A stretch of DNA of 64,000 bases, taken from positions 86,218,001 through 86,282,000 of the forward strand of contig NC_080573.1 of assembly GCF_029962835.1 (NCBI RefSeq), in the 5' to 3' direction. Numbering within the stretch: position 1 is the stretch's first letter; each line of letters begins with the position of its first letter. The stretch is from Magnolia sinica (Eukaryota > Streptophyta > Magnoliopsida > Magnoliales > Magnoliaceae). Shown piece after piece: positions 50,144-61,149 of this stretch. A program made the translations under genes and the position numbers. The notes under the pieces were generated by a model. That model was not told where the DNA came from. It did not search any database and was given only the letters and a program-made list of their open reading frames with translations.

Positions 50144-50895
50144 ATTTTTGAAGTCGATGCGAATAAAGCCAATTTAAATGGATTTTTTAAGAGTTTCTAA
50201 GAATGAATTGGGGTAAGAGTAGAGTAAGGAGTTGTGGAGTTTCAAGGAGTCCTCCCTACTCTTTAATCCTTCGGTTATAATAGTTTTTATATTTTGATTT
50301 TTAGTTCTACCATGTCTATGGTTGGCTAATTTCTTCGATAGGGTTAAGGGATGAAGCTTGTAGTTAATTTCAGTATTTAGTTTATGGGATTCAATATCAT
50401 TATTTTGAATGATGATATTAGATTGATTTGGTTTAAATTTACTTTAAGTCTTTGAGTTATTCATGTGTAGATTTGTTGTGCACTCCAGGTACAATGAATA
50501 CTTTGATTTAACAATTTTTAGCGTAAATTAGAGAAGGATTCAATCTATATAATTAATTGACCTAATGTCGCCTATAGGTGCTTTAGATGCTTTCGACTCC
50601 CTTTGATTGAAATCTGAATGCTTCATGAGAGAATCAATCAATTGAAATCATATTCTTAATATTGTTTATGAATGGTAACTTGAATATTGAGATTACTATG
50701 AGTGGATTCCTAGATCCTTAGTCTTTTATTTATTTATTTTTACTCATACTTTATTTCCTTGATTAAAAAATCATACCAGCACATTAGACTTAGATTAGTT
50801 TAGACCGTGTTCTCCATTCCATGTGGATTCGACCTTGGTCTCATTGAGTTATTAATACTTCACAACCCTGCACTAGGGGTTTGTGAACAAGTTTT
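50144..50895 (+). repeat. Athila-like LTR, right part
   Basis: Begins with the ATTTT duplication and continues the LTR broken at 24259. Its end shows the usual Athila order: TTAGATTAGTTTAGACCGT, GTGGATTCGACC, GGTCTCATTGAG, then ACCCTGCACTAGGGGTTTGTGAACAAG. Confidence 0.8.
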
Positions 50896-50913
50896 TTCCG
50901 CCGATGTAGGGGA
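50896..50913 (+). promoter_or_regulatory. Decayed Asp-tRNA primer binding site
   Basis: TTCCGCCGATGTAGGGGA matches the intact site at 11833-11850 at 13 of 18 positions and sits right after the Athila-like LTR end. Confidence 0.75.
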
Positions 50914-51390
50914 GTGGCATTGAACACAATTAGGTTTAGGTTTTCTAGGTTTAATTTTTCGAATTTTCTGAATTTTTTAACCTAAAGTTTTAGGATTTTC
51001 CAAATTTGAGATTTTTGTTATTTTAGGATTTTGTTTTGTTTTAGATCTTCTAACTTTGCTAACATTGTTCACTTGTCTTGGTTTTGTATGATTCGTAATT
51101 CTAGTTTACTTCTTCCATATGGATAACATCCTTCCTCTTTCCCTCTATTTGCTTTCATGATTATTGTAGGACTTAGGATTAGAATTAAAGTTCATGTGGT
51201 TCATGCCCAAGTGGGTAAGGGACCATACATTGAGACTTCTGAGTGAAGGAGGTTTAGTTGATGGGCTCGCAATCCATCGATGAGTAAGGAAACAACTAAA
51301 TACTCATGAAACACCATGTGAAACCATGGCTAGAACTGAACAATATGTTGATGAGAATCAAGTGCTTAATGGGGCTCATCCACTTTTAGG
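50914..51390 (+). other. Leader of the truncated Athila-like element
   Basis: T-rich leader like that after 11850. No gag frame follows; the element is truncated near 51390. Confidence 0.5.
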
Positions 51391-51790
51391 TAAGAAAGTA
51401 TTTTTAAGTCTATAGTGTCAGGAAACCATTCCTTATATAGGATTAGGTTTCAAAGTTTGAACCACCAAACTTGACAAGTCCTTGTGTAGGTCTCCAACGG
51501 GAGAATTCGTTTATGTTGTCCTTATGTATAACTTCATAAGTTATTGTGTAAGACTTATTAAGACCTTGTGTAAGCCATTGATGGATGAAAAATGTAGACC
51601 TTGTGTAGGTTGTGAAGGTTTATGGTGAACCTGATTTAAAACCATCCAAATAGTGAAATCCAGCACACTCTAAGAGAGAGTTGGTCAGTCAAGAGTAGAG
51701 TAGACAAGTAGCCGAACCACTATATATCTTGTGCAATGTGATGAATCATTTAAATCTATATTTTTTATGTTTTGTTTACAAAAGGATATT
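51391..51790 (+). repeat. Possible Copia LTR fragment
   Basis: Short GTGTAGGYCTCC and CCTTGTGTAGG words are followed by CCGAACCACTATATATCTTGTG (51715-51735), which resembles the R/U5 part of some plant Copia LTRs. No primer site or coding region is visible. Confidence 0.3.
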
Positions 51791-54507
51791 ATGCTTTGTT
51801 ATTCATCATCTGGCACACATCTCCTTATAATCTGATATGGGCAGTACTTGAATAAGTATGGATCGTCCCATATGTAGCACCTCGATGTAGAATTTCTTCT
51901 TATCTTACTTTATCCAATGTGTCGGCGTGATACCTGTAGCAAGATAATTCACAATGTCAGTAAACCAAGGTAAATGGGAGACATCAAAAAGTTATTCGTC
52001 AGGGAACATTTCATTAATGTGCATCATCTCAATGGAATCAAAGATCACAAGCCTGGAAAGGTTATCAGCTATTACATTCTCTACTCCCCTTTTATCTCGG
52101 ATTTCCATGTCAAATTCCTAGAGTAGGAGGATCCATCTCAACAATTTGGGCTTGGCATCCTTCGTAGAAAGAAGTTACTTCAGCGCCGAATGGTCCATGA
52201 AAACAACGATCTTAGATCTGATCAAGTATGACCCAAACTTATCCGATGTAAAGACTAAGGCTAAGAGTTCCTTTTCCATAGTAGAATAATTTATCTGGGT
52301 AGAGTTTAGAGTTCTACTAGCATAGTAGATCACGTATGAGTTTTTATCTTTTCTTTGACCTAAAACCACCTCAATAGCATAGTCGTTTACATCGCAAATG
52401 ATCTCAAAAGGAAGGCTCTAGTTGGGTGGCTGCATGATTGGAGTGTTAATCAACAGGCCCTTAAGCTTAGAGAAAACTTTTTGGCATTCTTCAGACCACT
52501 TGAAAGGGGTATCCTTTTGGAGAAGATTACATAAGGGACGAGAGATGTGGCTGAAGTCCTTTATGAATCTTCTGTAAAAGTAGGCATGTCCTAAAAAGGA
52601 ATGCACATTACGTATGCTCTTGGGTGGAGGTAGGTTGGCGATAAGATCAATTTTCTCTTTGTCTACCTTAATTCCATTGGACGATATGATATGTCCAAGT
52701 ACAATTCCCTTGTGAACTATGAAGTGACATTTTTCTTAGCTAAGCACAAGGTTCTTCTCTTCGCATCTTTTTAGCACTTGTTTAAGCTTTTCAATACAAT
52801 CGCTAAAAGATGAACCAAAAATAGAGAAGTCATCCATGAAGACTTCTAAAAATTGACCCACCATGTTGAAGAAAATACTCAACATGCATCACTGAAATGT
52901 GGCAATCGCATTACAAAGTCCGAAAGGCATCCTTCAATATGCGGAAGTGTCAAAGGGACATGTAAACATTATTTTCTCTTGGTCCGTGGGAGCTATCTCT
53001 ATTTGGTTATATCCTGAATATTTGTCCATAAAGCAATAATAGGAATGGTCAGCTAACCTCTCAAGAATTTTATTAACGAAAGGAAAAGGAAAGTGGTCTT
53101 TCCTAGTGACGGTGTTCAATTTTCTTTAGTCGATGCACATTCTCCAAATAGTAGTGACTCTAGTTGGCATGAGTTCGTTATCGGCATTGGCTATAATGGT
53201 AATCCCTGACTTCTTAGGGACCACCTAAGCAGACACCCATTGACTATTGGATATTATATTGGGTATATGATACCTACATCCAATAGTTAAGCACATCTTC
53301 TTTAACCACCTCTCTCATATTTGGATTTAATCGACATTGTGGTTGTATTGATGTTTTCACATCATTCTCAGGGTAAATGCGGTGAGTGCAAACCAAAGGA
53401 TCAATTCCCTTGAGGTCTGCAATGGTATATCCAAAGGCTCCTTTGCATTCTCTCAGAGTAGCCATGAGCATCATCTCTTGTTCTTCATCCAAGTGGGGAA
53501 GAAATCACTATCGGATATGTCTCATCTTGACCTAAGTACGCATATTTAAGATTAGTTGGCAATAGTTTTAGGTCGAGCTTTGGTGCCTTGATGCTTGACG
53601 ATAGAGGCTTTTCATATTAATGGGCAGCTTTTCAAATTGTGGCCTCCACCAATTAACTTCAAGGACCAGCAATGCATCAAGTAAGGCATCCATCTCCCTA
53701 ATCATGTCATCATCAATATTAAGTAAATGGGCCAAGCAAGTCTCTAGAGTGTCAGACATAGAGTCAAAATGGCTCTATCTTCCACGAATGAATCTATCAT
53801 GTTGATTTCATGGGCATCGTCAACATCCTCCAATTGTTTGCACATGTTGAAAATATTGAGCTCCAATGTCATGTTCCGAAAAGATAATTTCAACACTTCA
53901 TTCCTACAATTAATAACGGCATTTGATGTGGCTAGGAATGGACGGCCAAGGATAATGGGGATCTAAGTGCTTGTGTCCATGATGGGTTATGTGTCCAGGA
54001 CAATAAAATCTAATGAGTAGTAGAATTTATCGACTTGGACCTACACGTCCTCGATCATCCCTCTCGGTATACGAGTTGAACGATCAGCAAGTTATAACAT
54101 GGTTCGGGTGGGTTTTAATTCACCGAGACCTAGTTGCTCGTAAACCGATTACACAAGAGATGGTTGGGTTACCCGGATCCTTATACTTTTGTGGCATGTC
54201 TTACTTAAGGATGACACTCACTTTTTCAGTTAAAAATATCTTCTTTGAATGTTTTGTCATCTTTTAGTAGTGCGTAGATCTTTAAGGACCTTGACATATA
54301 AAGGTATTTGCTTAATTGCATTCAAAATGAGAATGTTGATCTTTATCTGTTTTAGAACCTCTAGAGTATCTTGAGTGTTAGATAAAAGTTTATGTGAAAT
54401 CAATCGTTGGGAAAAGGGGGCAACCAACTTGTATGCTTTTCCTGATTCTTTCTCTTGTGGAGTAATGCTAAGTCCATTATCTTTCTCAACTTTTTTCAAG
54501 CCCTTGG
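51791..54507 (-). pseudogene. Athila-like gag C-terminus, protease, RT and RNase H (antisense, broken)
   Basis: Read from 54499 downward: gag C-terminus (54499-54257); protease with a VYEQLGLGELKPT-like stretch (54150-54100) and LGRPFLAT-like region (about 53950); linker LETCLAHLL (53759-53568); RT start with LNPNMREVVKEDVLNY (53492-53274), RKDHFPFPF and MDKYSGYNQI (53119-52934), catalytic FMDD (52840-52829), and LGHAYFYRRFIKDFSH; RNase H with YYASRTLN (52369-52175) and LLRWILL. It ends near the integrase zinc region (WDDPYLFKYC-like, about 51880). Stops and shifts are frequent. The right end is cut by C3. This copy retains the pol part that the element at 9653 lacks. Confidence 0.85.
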
Positions 54508-56167
54508 TGTAAGGCCCGTATCCTAGTCCGTACTATTCCGTTGACTTCCGCGATCCTCCAGTTGAATTTCGGTGACCTGCGACGGGTAGACTACATTTGC
54601 ACGTAACCTTGAGTCATGTCCTGTATTCCAGAATCGACTCGACTTAAGACTTATACTCTTGCGATCGCGCCGTCGCCGCAGTTCCGATGTTGTATCTCGC
54701 GCGCCAAGGTGATACTTGAGCCAGGAGATGTGGGCCCGCGTTCAGTTTGAGGATAACTATTGCGCGTATACCAAGGGAATCTCTATGACACATCATCTCA
54801 ATCCATCAATCAAGTACACATCACACCCCATCACTCACTCATCCCCAAGTACAACCACCCTCTCCAAAGTCAACTCTCCCCATCACCCATCACTCACTCA
54901 CCCATCCCTCTCTCTCTTTACATCACATCTCTCATCTCTCTCATCTCTGCCAAGTAACTCATGTCCCAACCTCCATGAGAGAGATCTTGGTGTGGTCCAC
55001 CTTCCTACCTTTCATCTCCATCATCCAAGTCCAATCTCAACCATTGAAGTCTATTCATTGGAGCTATAGAACATGTTGATGCAAGCGAATAGTGAGGTCT
55101 CTTCCACTTACCCAGTTGTGCACTCGGATAGAGGCGACAAGCTAGCGTAGAGTGTAATAGACCTCGGTGATGATCCTAGAGAGGAACCGTACTGATCTGT
55201 GGACTTATTGAGCAAGAGTTGCATACTCATTCATTCATTCATTCACTATCCACTCGAGTTGGTGGTGCGCAACTATTTGTTACGTGTACCTTCGCAATAG
55301 CCAAGCTTTCAGTTGGGGCGCGCGATTAACCTAAGATCAGGAATTTACCACATTGTGTCTGACTATCCAAATTTAGGTATGGGATTAGTTTAGATAGAAT
55401 TCCCTTGTTGTGGACCCCGTAGCCTGCGATATTACGTACTATCATCCCGACTTCACACTCCAGCTTGGTCATTTCATTCGCATCGCATATTGCATTACAT
55501 CCGCAGGCAGGCATTTTGGATTGCTATGTTTCTGCACTTAGATGGCCTAGACGAACTTAGCAAGATTTATATATTCCATTGTATCCTCGACATCTGATAT
55601 TTAACTCTCTATGACTTCTCATTTACATATCTAATTTGTATTGCTTACTCTGATATTGTATGATTTATAGACTTGTAGTATTTCCACTTACTTTGATATC
55701 GTATGATTCATGATCTTACCAGAATTTCGATATTGTATGATTATGGTATTGTATTGAATACTTGGCACTTACCTTGTGCACACACTTACACCACCCTCTA
55801 AGCTTTCTATAAGCTTATGCACGATAGATGCATGCAGGCGATGTTAGGCTGCAGTAGCGTGGAGCTTGGAGCATGTAGCTGACTTCTGGAGCTTTGATTT
55901 TGACATATGTATTTCCCTTTCAGCATTGTATTCAAATGTTTATATTAGTAGATATGTGATGATGATGTTGCTTTTGTGATTTAGGTAAACTTGTGGTTAT
56001 GCTTCTTACGAGATAAATGTACATTGGAAAATCCTCCTTGTAGGATCCCAGGATTGGAACATGGCATATGGACGCTGGGAGCCGAGAATAGGGTACTACG
56101 GAGGCTGTTGGCACCAGATTCGGCGATCGGGATTCCTGTAAATCCGATTTTCGAATTTGGGACGTGA
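54508..56167 (+). repeat. Family C LTR, sense and internally deleted (C3), 1.66 kb
   Basis: Starts TGTAAGGCCCG inside the antisense Athila gag and ends TTTGGGACGTGA. It has both end regions of the 4.3 kb C1/C2 LTR but lacks the middle 2.6 kb with the GGGTCCCACC repeats; the join lies near 55080. The terminal CA is decayed. It is the only copy bordered by a primer-site-like sequence, which sets the sense direction of the family. Confidence 0.8.
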
Positions 56168-56174
56168 GAGAAGT

Positions 56175-56185
56175 TAGTATCAGAG
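56175..56185 (+). promoter_or_regulatory. Primer binding site-like sequence after C3
   Basis: TAGTATCAGAG, one base off TGGTATCAGAG, seven bases after the LTR end. Confidence 0.6.
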
Positions 56186-56322
56186 TATAACCATTAAAGG
56201 CCTATCAAGTCCACTGTAATGTTTATTTGACATCAAACTTGTAGATTAGGTCATAAAGACCTGGATTGAGGCAAAAAAACAAATACCAGCTTTATCAAAA
56301 ACTTTTATTTCTCACGAAGTTT
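56186..56322 (+). other. Short remnant after C3
   Basis: Includes GGTCATAAAGACCTGGATTGAGG, which also occurs at about 19890 (GGTCACAAAGACCTG). No coding sequence. Confidence 0.5.
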
Positions 56323-56325
56323 TTA

Positions 56326-56894
56326 GGCCTATTTGATTTTTATCATTTCACCTAGAAACGGTAGATACCCTCGAAATGGGTGATTATTACCGTTTCACCT
56401 GTTTGAATGCTCATGGGAATTTTATTTCTTGGAAACCGGTTCACAAGTAGTAGTGGCCATTTTAGGACCTCATCTTGATGTATATGATATATCTGTTCCG
56501 TCCATCCATTTTATCACAACATTTTGAGGTATGAGAAGAAAAATGAGTTAGATCAAACACTCAACTAGCCCATACCAAAGGAAACAATGGCCCCAGGAAG
56601 TTTTTAATGGTAAGTATTTAATTCACATTTTTCTATGGCGTGGTCTACTTGAGCTTTGGATATGCTTCATTTTTTGGCTTATATCATAAATTCATCTGAC
56701 ACAATGGATGAATAGTGTAGATATATGATATGCATCATGGTGGGACCCACAAATATTTTACAATATTTGCCATTTTTACACCAAAAAAGTAGGCCGAGAA
56801 ATCAATTATGGGGAAGAGTGCGGTAATTAAGGAGGGAAATATTTATCACCATTCATGGGGCATTTCCCTGGGAATTGGAAAATCAAACACACCC
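56326..56894. mobile_element. PIF/Harbinger-like MITE 1, 569 bp
   Basis: Terminal inverted repeats GGCCTATTTGATTTTT and GGAAAATCAAACACACCC, flanked by TTA at 56323-56325 and 56895-56897. The TTA duplication and small non-coding body fit Tourist-type MITEs. It is closely related to MITE 2 and shares the sequence GCATCATGGTGGGACCCACA (56729-56749). Confidence 0.75.
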
Positions 56895-56897
56895 TTA

Positions 56898-57445
56898 GGG
56901 CCTGTTTGTTTTTTAAAGAAACGGAAAATACCTGGGAAATAGTAATTATTATAATTTTACTGCGTTTGAAAACTCATGGGAACTTGTGCTTGTGAAATTG
57001 GTTCAAAAGATGTAATTTTAATTTTTGAACTGTAAGGTAATGCGAATGATATATCCATTCCGTCAGTCTGTTTTATTACAATATTTTGGAGCATGATACA
57101 AAAAATGAATCAGATCTAACACTCAAGTGGCCCACGCCAAAAGAAACAGTGGCAGTGAAAGTTTTTAATGGTAAGTATTTGATTCCCTTTTTTGTATGAC
57201 GTGATCCAATTGAGTATTGGATATGCCTCAATTTTTTACTGATGCTATGAATTCAACCGAAATAATAGATAAACGGTGTAGATAAGCAAAATGCATCACA
57301 GTGGGACCCACAGATATTTTATAATATTCTTGGTTTTCGTGTCAAAAAGTAAGTAGTCAAATCAGGTAAGCTGTAAATGCCTGGGGAAGTAATTATTACT
57401 TTTTTACACTGCATTTGCCATTTCACCGGAAAATCAAACAGGCCC
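56898..57445. mobile_element. PIF/Harbinger-like MITE 2, 548 bp
   Basis: Terminal inverted repeats GGGCCTGTTTGTTTTTT and GGAAAATCAAACAGGCCC with TTA at 56895-56897 and 57446-57448. It adjoins MITE 1 and shares one TTA with it. The bodies align end to end (AAGTTTTTAATGGTAAGTATTT, GGATATGCCTCA, CATCACAGTGGGACCCACAG). Confidence 0.8.
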
Positions 57446-57448
57446 TTA

Positions 57449-57862
57449 ATGGTGAGAGATCAATCAACAGTACGGGGCCACCTGAAATTTTGTTCTACCT
57501 CAGTTTTGGGTTTACACCGTGAACTTATCTGTAAAATGGATGGACGGCATAGATGAGACACATACATCGTGTTTGGTCCGCAGAGCACCGACAACCGGAC
57601 ATTGGCTAGTGGCTGGGGAGTAGCCAATCCGTTTCCCACTGCTGCTGTCTGGTTCAGTAGCTAATCCGCGTCCAGCTAACTGGGCCCGAAAAGACCGAAA
57701 CATCGCCAAAGCCCATTGACAGATGACACATATACCACGTCAGCGGCAATCTCGATGCATCTCTTTCTCCTTTTATACCTACCCTCTCGTTGCCCTCATC
57801 ATTTCCGTTCTTCCTACCTCCAACAGAAACGAAAAAAAAAAACTCTCTTTTCCCTCATCAAG
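57449..57862 (+). promoter_or_regulatory. Promoter and 5' UTR of a putative aldolase gene
   Basis: Contains an ACGT-type element CCACGTCAGC (57735-57744), a TATA-like TTTTATACC (57771-57779) and a CT-rich leader with a poly-A patch (57832-57842) just before the ATG. The upstream part (57470-57600) carries the GGATGGACGGCATAGATGAGACACATACATC module seen in the TEs, directly next to MITE 2. CG-containing words are more common here than in the TE flanks. Confidence 0.5.
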
Positions 57863-57890
57863 ATGTCCGCTTTCTGTGGAAAATACCATG
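57863..57890 (+). CDS. Putative cytosolic fructose-bisphosphate aldolase, exon 1 (partial gene)
   Basis: The exon encodes MSAFCGKYH plus the first base of the next codon, then a GTATTT donor at 57891. Plant cytosolic class I aldolases (glycolysis and gluconeogenesis, cleaving fructose 1,6-bisphosphate) begin MSAYCGKYKDEL or close variants. A split codon starting with G fits the Asp that follows in the family. Without splicing the frame stops after two more codons, so an intron is required. The remaining exons were not found up to 64000; they lie beyond the window, or this is a detached 5' piece. Nine residues are little evidence, so the call rests on the N-terminal match, the phase-1 donor and the promoter context. 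Confidence 0.55.
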
Positions 57891-58019
57891 GTATTTAGAG
57901 AATATTGATTTTTATTTAGATTTTATGAAGGTTTATGTGTTGAAAATGTGATATTTGTCAATCTTTTTTGTCATTAATAGAGATAGATATTTAAGTTATT
58001 TTCGTTGTATTTGATGTTT

Positions 58020-59730
58020 GTGATGCAGATCTTGATTTTTCTTATGTGGGTTTTGTTGATGGAGACTATATCTGATCTGGTTTTTTGTTTGACTGATCTT
58101 TAGTTTCTGAAAATCAGATTTTAGACTGGAATCTGTTTTAGATCTTGTGATTTCATTGAGAACATGATAGAGATTTCAGTATTTGTTTTTTGACTGAGTC
58201 TCAGAGATGAATGTGTTAGATCTGGTAGATACATGTATCTGTGCAGGCATCGAAACGATCCTTGTGAAGCTAGTGAAATGTTAGCTCTTTTTCTTTCGTT
58301 TTATTTATTTATTTATATTATCTCCTCTTTTCTAGCATTTTGCTTCTGATTTTATGATGTGTTCTTTTTCTAGCATTTTCTTTTATCGCCTGATGCCACG
58401 TTGCCGGTAGTAAGAGTGGATTGCATTGACCGGCGATGCTACGATCGGGCGCATATCAAATATTTGTTGTTTCGCATGTTGATAGGAACCTGTGGGTTTC
58501 TAGTTATATCCATGGAGCCAGTTTCTGCGATTACACCTCTTTCTTTTTAAACTTGTGTCCTTTCAAAATTTTATTTTATTATTTTTATTTTTTCAGATAT
58601 TCCGTGTTTGGTTGCAATAGATATCATCAAATTTCATGATTAATCAGTCCAATTTGTGGCAAAGTATCAAGAAATTTTATAATGTTTGCCACAACCAAAA
58701 TCAACCTTCAGGTTGTTGGTTGCACCAAATTAGACTGATTTTAATGCAAAATCATGATATATGGTGCAACCAAAATGCATGCCGAATGTTTTGAAAGTTT
58801 GGTAGATCTCTTTTGTTTTCATATTCGATGAGCTGGGCAGATTATAATATGAATCCATATTTCTTCTAATTTCTAACTTTTTTTTGTCTGATTTCTACTT
58901 TATTCATGAATTCCCATGGATAGAATCCCTTGATCCTTTATGGGTTTTCTTCTTTCTGGTTTTTATGTTTCTTGAATCTTTAAGTAGGTTGGATTATTTA
59001 TTCTTGATGTGTCCTGATGCATATGGTGTCCTAATCATCCATATCTACACAAGTGGGAACCATAGTATGTAGTTCTGGACCATTGCTTTGATGGCCTCCC
59101 AATTGTGGATATCCGATGCCCAAACTGCCCATGGTTGGAAGTGCAATTTGTAGCCTAGAAAAGTGTGGCTAGGATCTTTTGATCTGGAGGATTAATTCTG
59201 TATCGCAGACCATGGGTATCCACATGCACAAACTTGATCATCAAGAGATTGATTGAGCGAGATAGAGGGTATCCACATGCACAAACTTGATCATCAAGAA
59301 ATTGATTGAGCTAGATAGAGATCTAGTGAGTCCTGTCATTACCACCAATGTGTCATGTCTGCTGTTTGAGTCTGCGAAAAGTTACGCACACCATGAAGAT
59401 CCTGTGGCAGACAAATTAGGCCTATCCATCTGTTAGGTGGGCCACCCAGTTCAATGAGTCATATCACCTGCTGTTCATTGATATCAATGGGTGTCCAGGT
59501 AATCTTCATGGGGTTGCATGTGAAAGTCCACATTAACAAGATGTGATCATTTCTCACAGATGCACACACAGGCGGTCTTGAGTCCTTGTGTGATTGATTT
59601 TCCAAGCTAGATGATCATCTTTAGCTTTTCTTATTACATATTTCTTGAATCAGTTAATGCCATGTCTATAAAAAAATGAGTGGGTTTAAGAAGTATGCGA
59701 CAGCTTTGAAGAAGAGTTGTAGTGTTTCTG
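58020..59730 (+). repeat. Tandem duplication in intron, copy A
   Basis: Collinear with copy B (59905-62380). Shared landmarks, A versus B: GATCTTGATTTTTCT (58028, 59911); CAATCGGGTGCATATCAAAT-type (58440, 60318); GGAACCTGTGGGTTTCTAG (58485, 60363); CATGTCT (59355, 61137); CTTTAGCTTTTCTTAT (59622, 62281). A smaller duplication of 53-54 bases built on GGGTATCCACATGCACAAAC lies at 59214-59320. Confidence 0.8.
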
Positions 59731-61149
59731 AACCCCAACATGTGTATAGTTTTCTAAGGTTCAGGGTTCTTAGATGTGGAGCACCCCATGGTTTGGTGAT
59801 CTAGACTGTTCATCTCTAACGTAGATAGTTGGTGGCAGATCTGACCTAGGTCAGAAGATAAATTCTTCCTTCAGCGGCCTATGGTTATGAGCATAATGCA
59901 GTAGTGATCTTGATTTTTCTAATGTGGGTTTTGTTATTGTAAATTAGATCTGATCTGGGTTTTTGTTTGACTGATCTAAAGTTTCTGAAAATCAGATCTT
60001 AGGTAGGAATCTGTGGTAGATCTTTTGATTTCATTGAGAACACAATAGAGATTTCAGTTATTATTTTTTTATTTTTTATTTTTTACCGAGTCTGAGAAAG
60101 AACATTTTGTAAGATATGAAAGATACATCTTATATAAGCAGGCTTCCAAAGGATCTCTGAGAACTTGATAAAATCTAAGCTCCTTTTCTTTTCCTTTTTT
60201 CTCATTTTGCCTTTTGGTTATAATTTTGTGACGTTTTCTTTTCTAGCTTTTTCTCATGTTGCATGAGGCGACATCTCTGGTAGCAGAGAGAATGGATCGC
60301 ATTAACTGGAAATGCTACAATCGGGTGCATATCAAATGCTCCTGTTGTTTCGCATGTTGCTAGGAACCTGTGGGTTTCTAGTTATATCAACGGGGCCGGT
60401 TTCTGTGATTACATCCCTTGCTCTTCAACTTAATATTAGCCTTTCTTCAAAAAAAAAAAAAGTGCTATTTTCTGACCCTTTTTTTTTTTTTTTTGCTTGA
60501 TATTTGGTGCAACCCTTCATACCCTGAATCTTTTGAAAATGTTTGGTATATCTCTTCTAATTTTTCGAATGAGGAATATTATAATAAAAATCCATTTCTT
60601 CCAAAATTTCTACCTTTTTGTTTGATTTCTAGTAAATTCACGAGTTCCTATGCTTAGAATCCCTTTATCTTTTACAGGCTTTCTTCTTTCTTCTTTTTAC
60701 GATTCATGAATCTTTGTGTATGTTGGGTGTTTTTTTAAGTTATTTTGTGGGAGTTTCATGTGAGGAATTATTGGTTGCTCATGTATCATGATGCATATGT
60801 TCTAATAAGTCAAGTCCATGCAAGTGGAGCCCATAGTATAGAGTTCTGGAATATTCATTGACAGCCTCCCCAATTGTCGATGGGAGAGCCCAAATACTGT
60901 TCCAGATCGGGAGTGCTCAACCTCCTATTAGTGGCCTGGAAATAGTATGGCTAAGGGAAATAAAATACAGGGGTCTACAGAAAAAGGCCAAAGATTTGAT
61001 TGCTAGGATTCTCCATTCTGGAGGATAAATAGTCTAAATAGCTACCCATGGGCATCCACAGTCATAGACGTGGCACATCAAGAGAGTGATTGAGCTAGAT
61101 AGAGATCTAGAGAGTCTTGTCTTTGCCACCAGCATGTCATGTCTAACGG

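Noticed and set aside
57716-57898. A 60-codon frame starting upstream of the aldolase-like exon
   Set aside because: It starts upstream of the TATA-like motif and has no similarity; the short MSAFCGKYH frame fits the context better.
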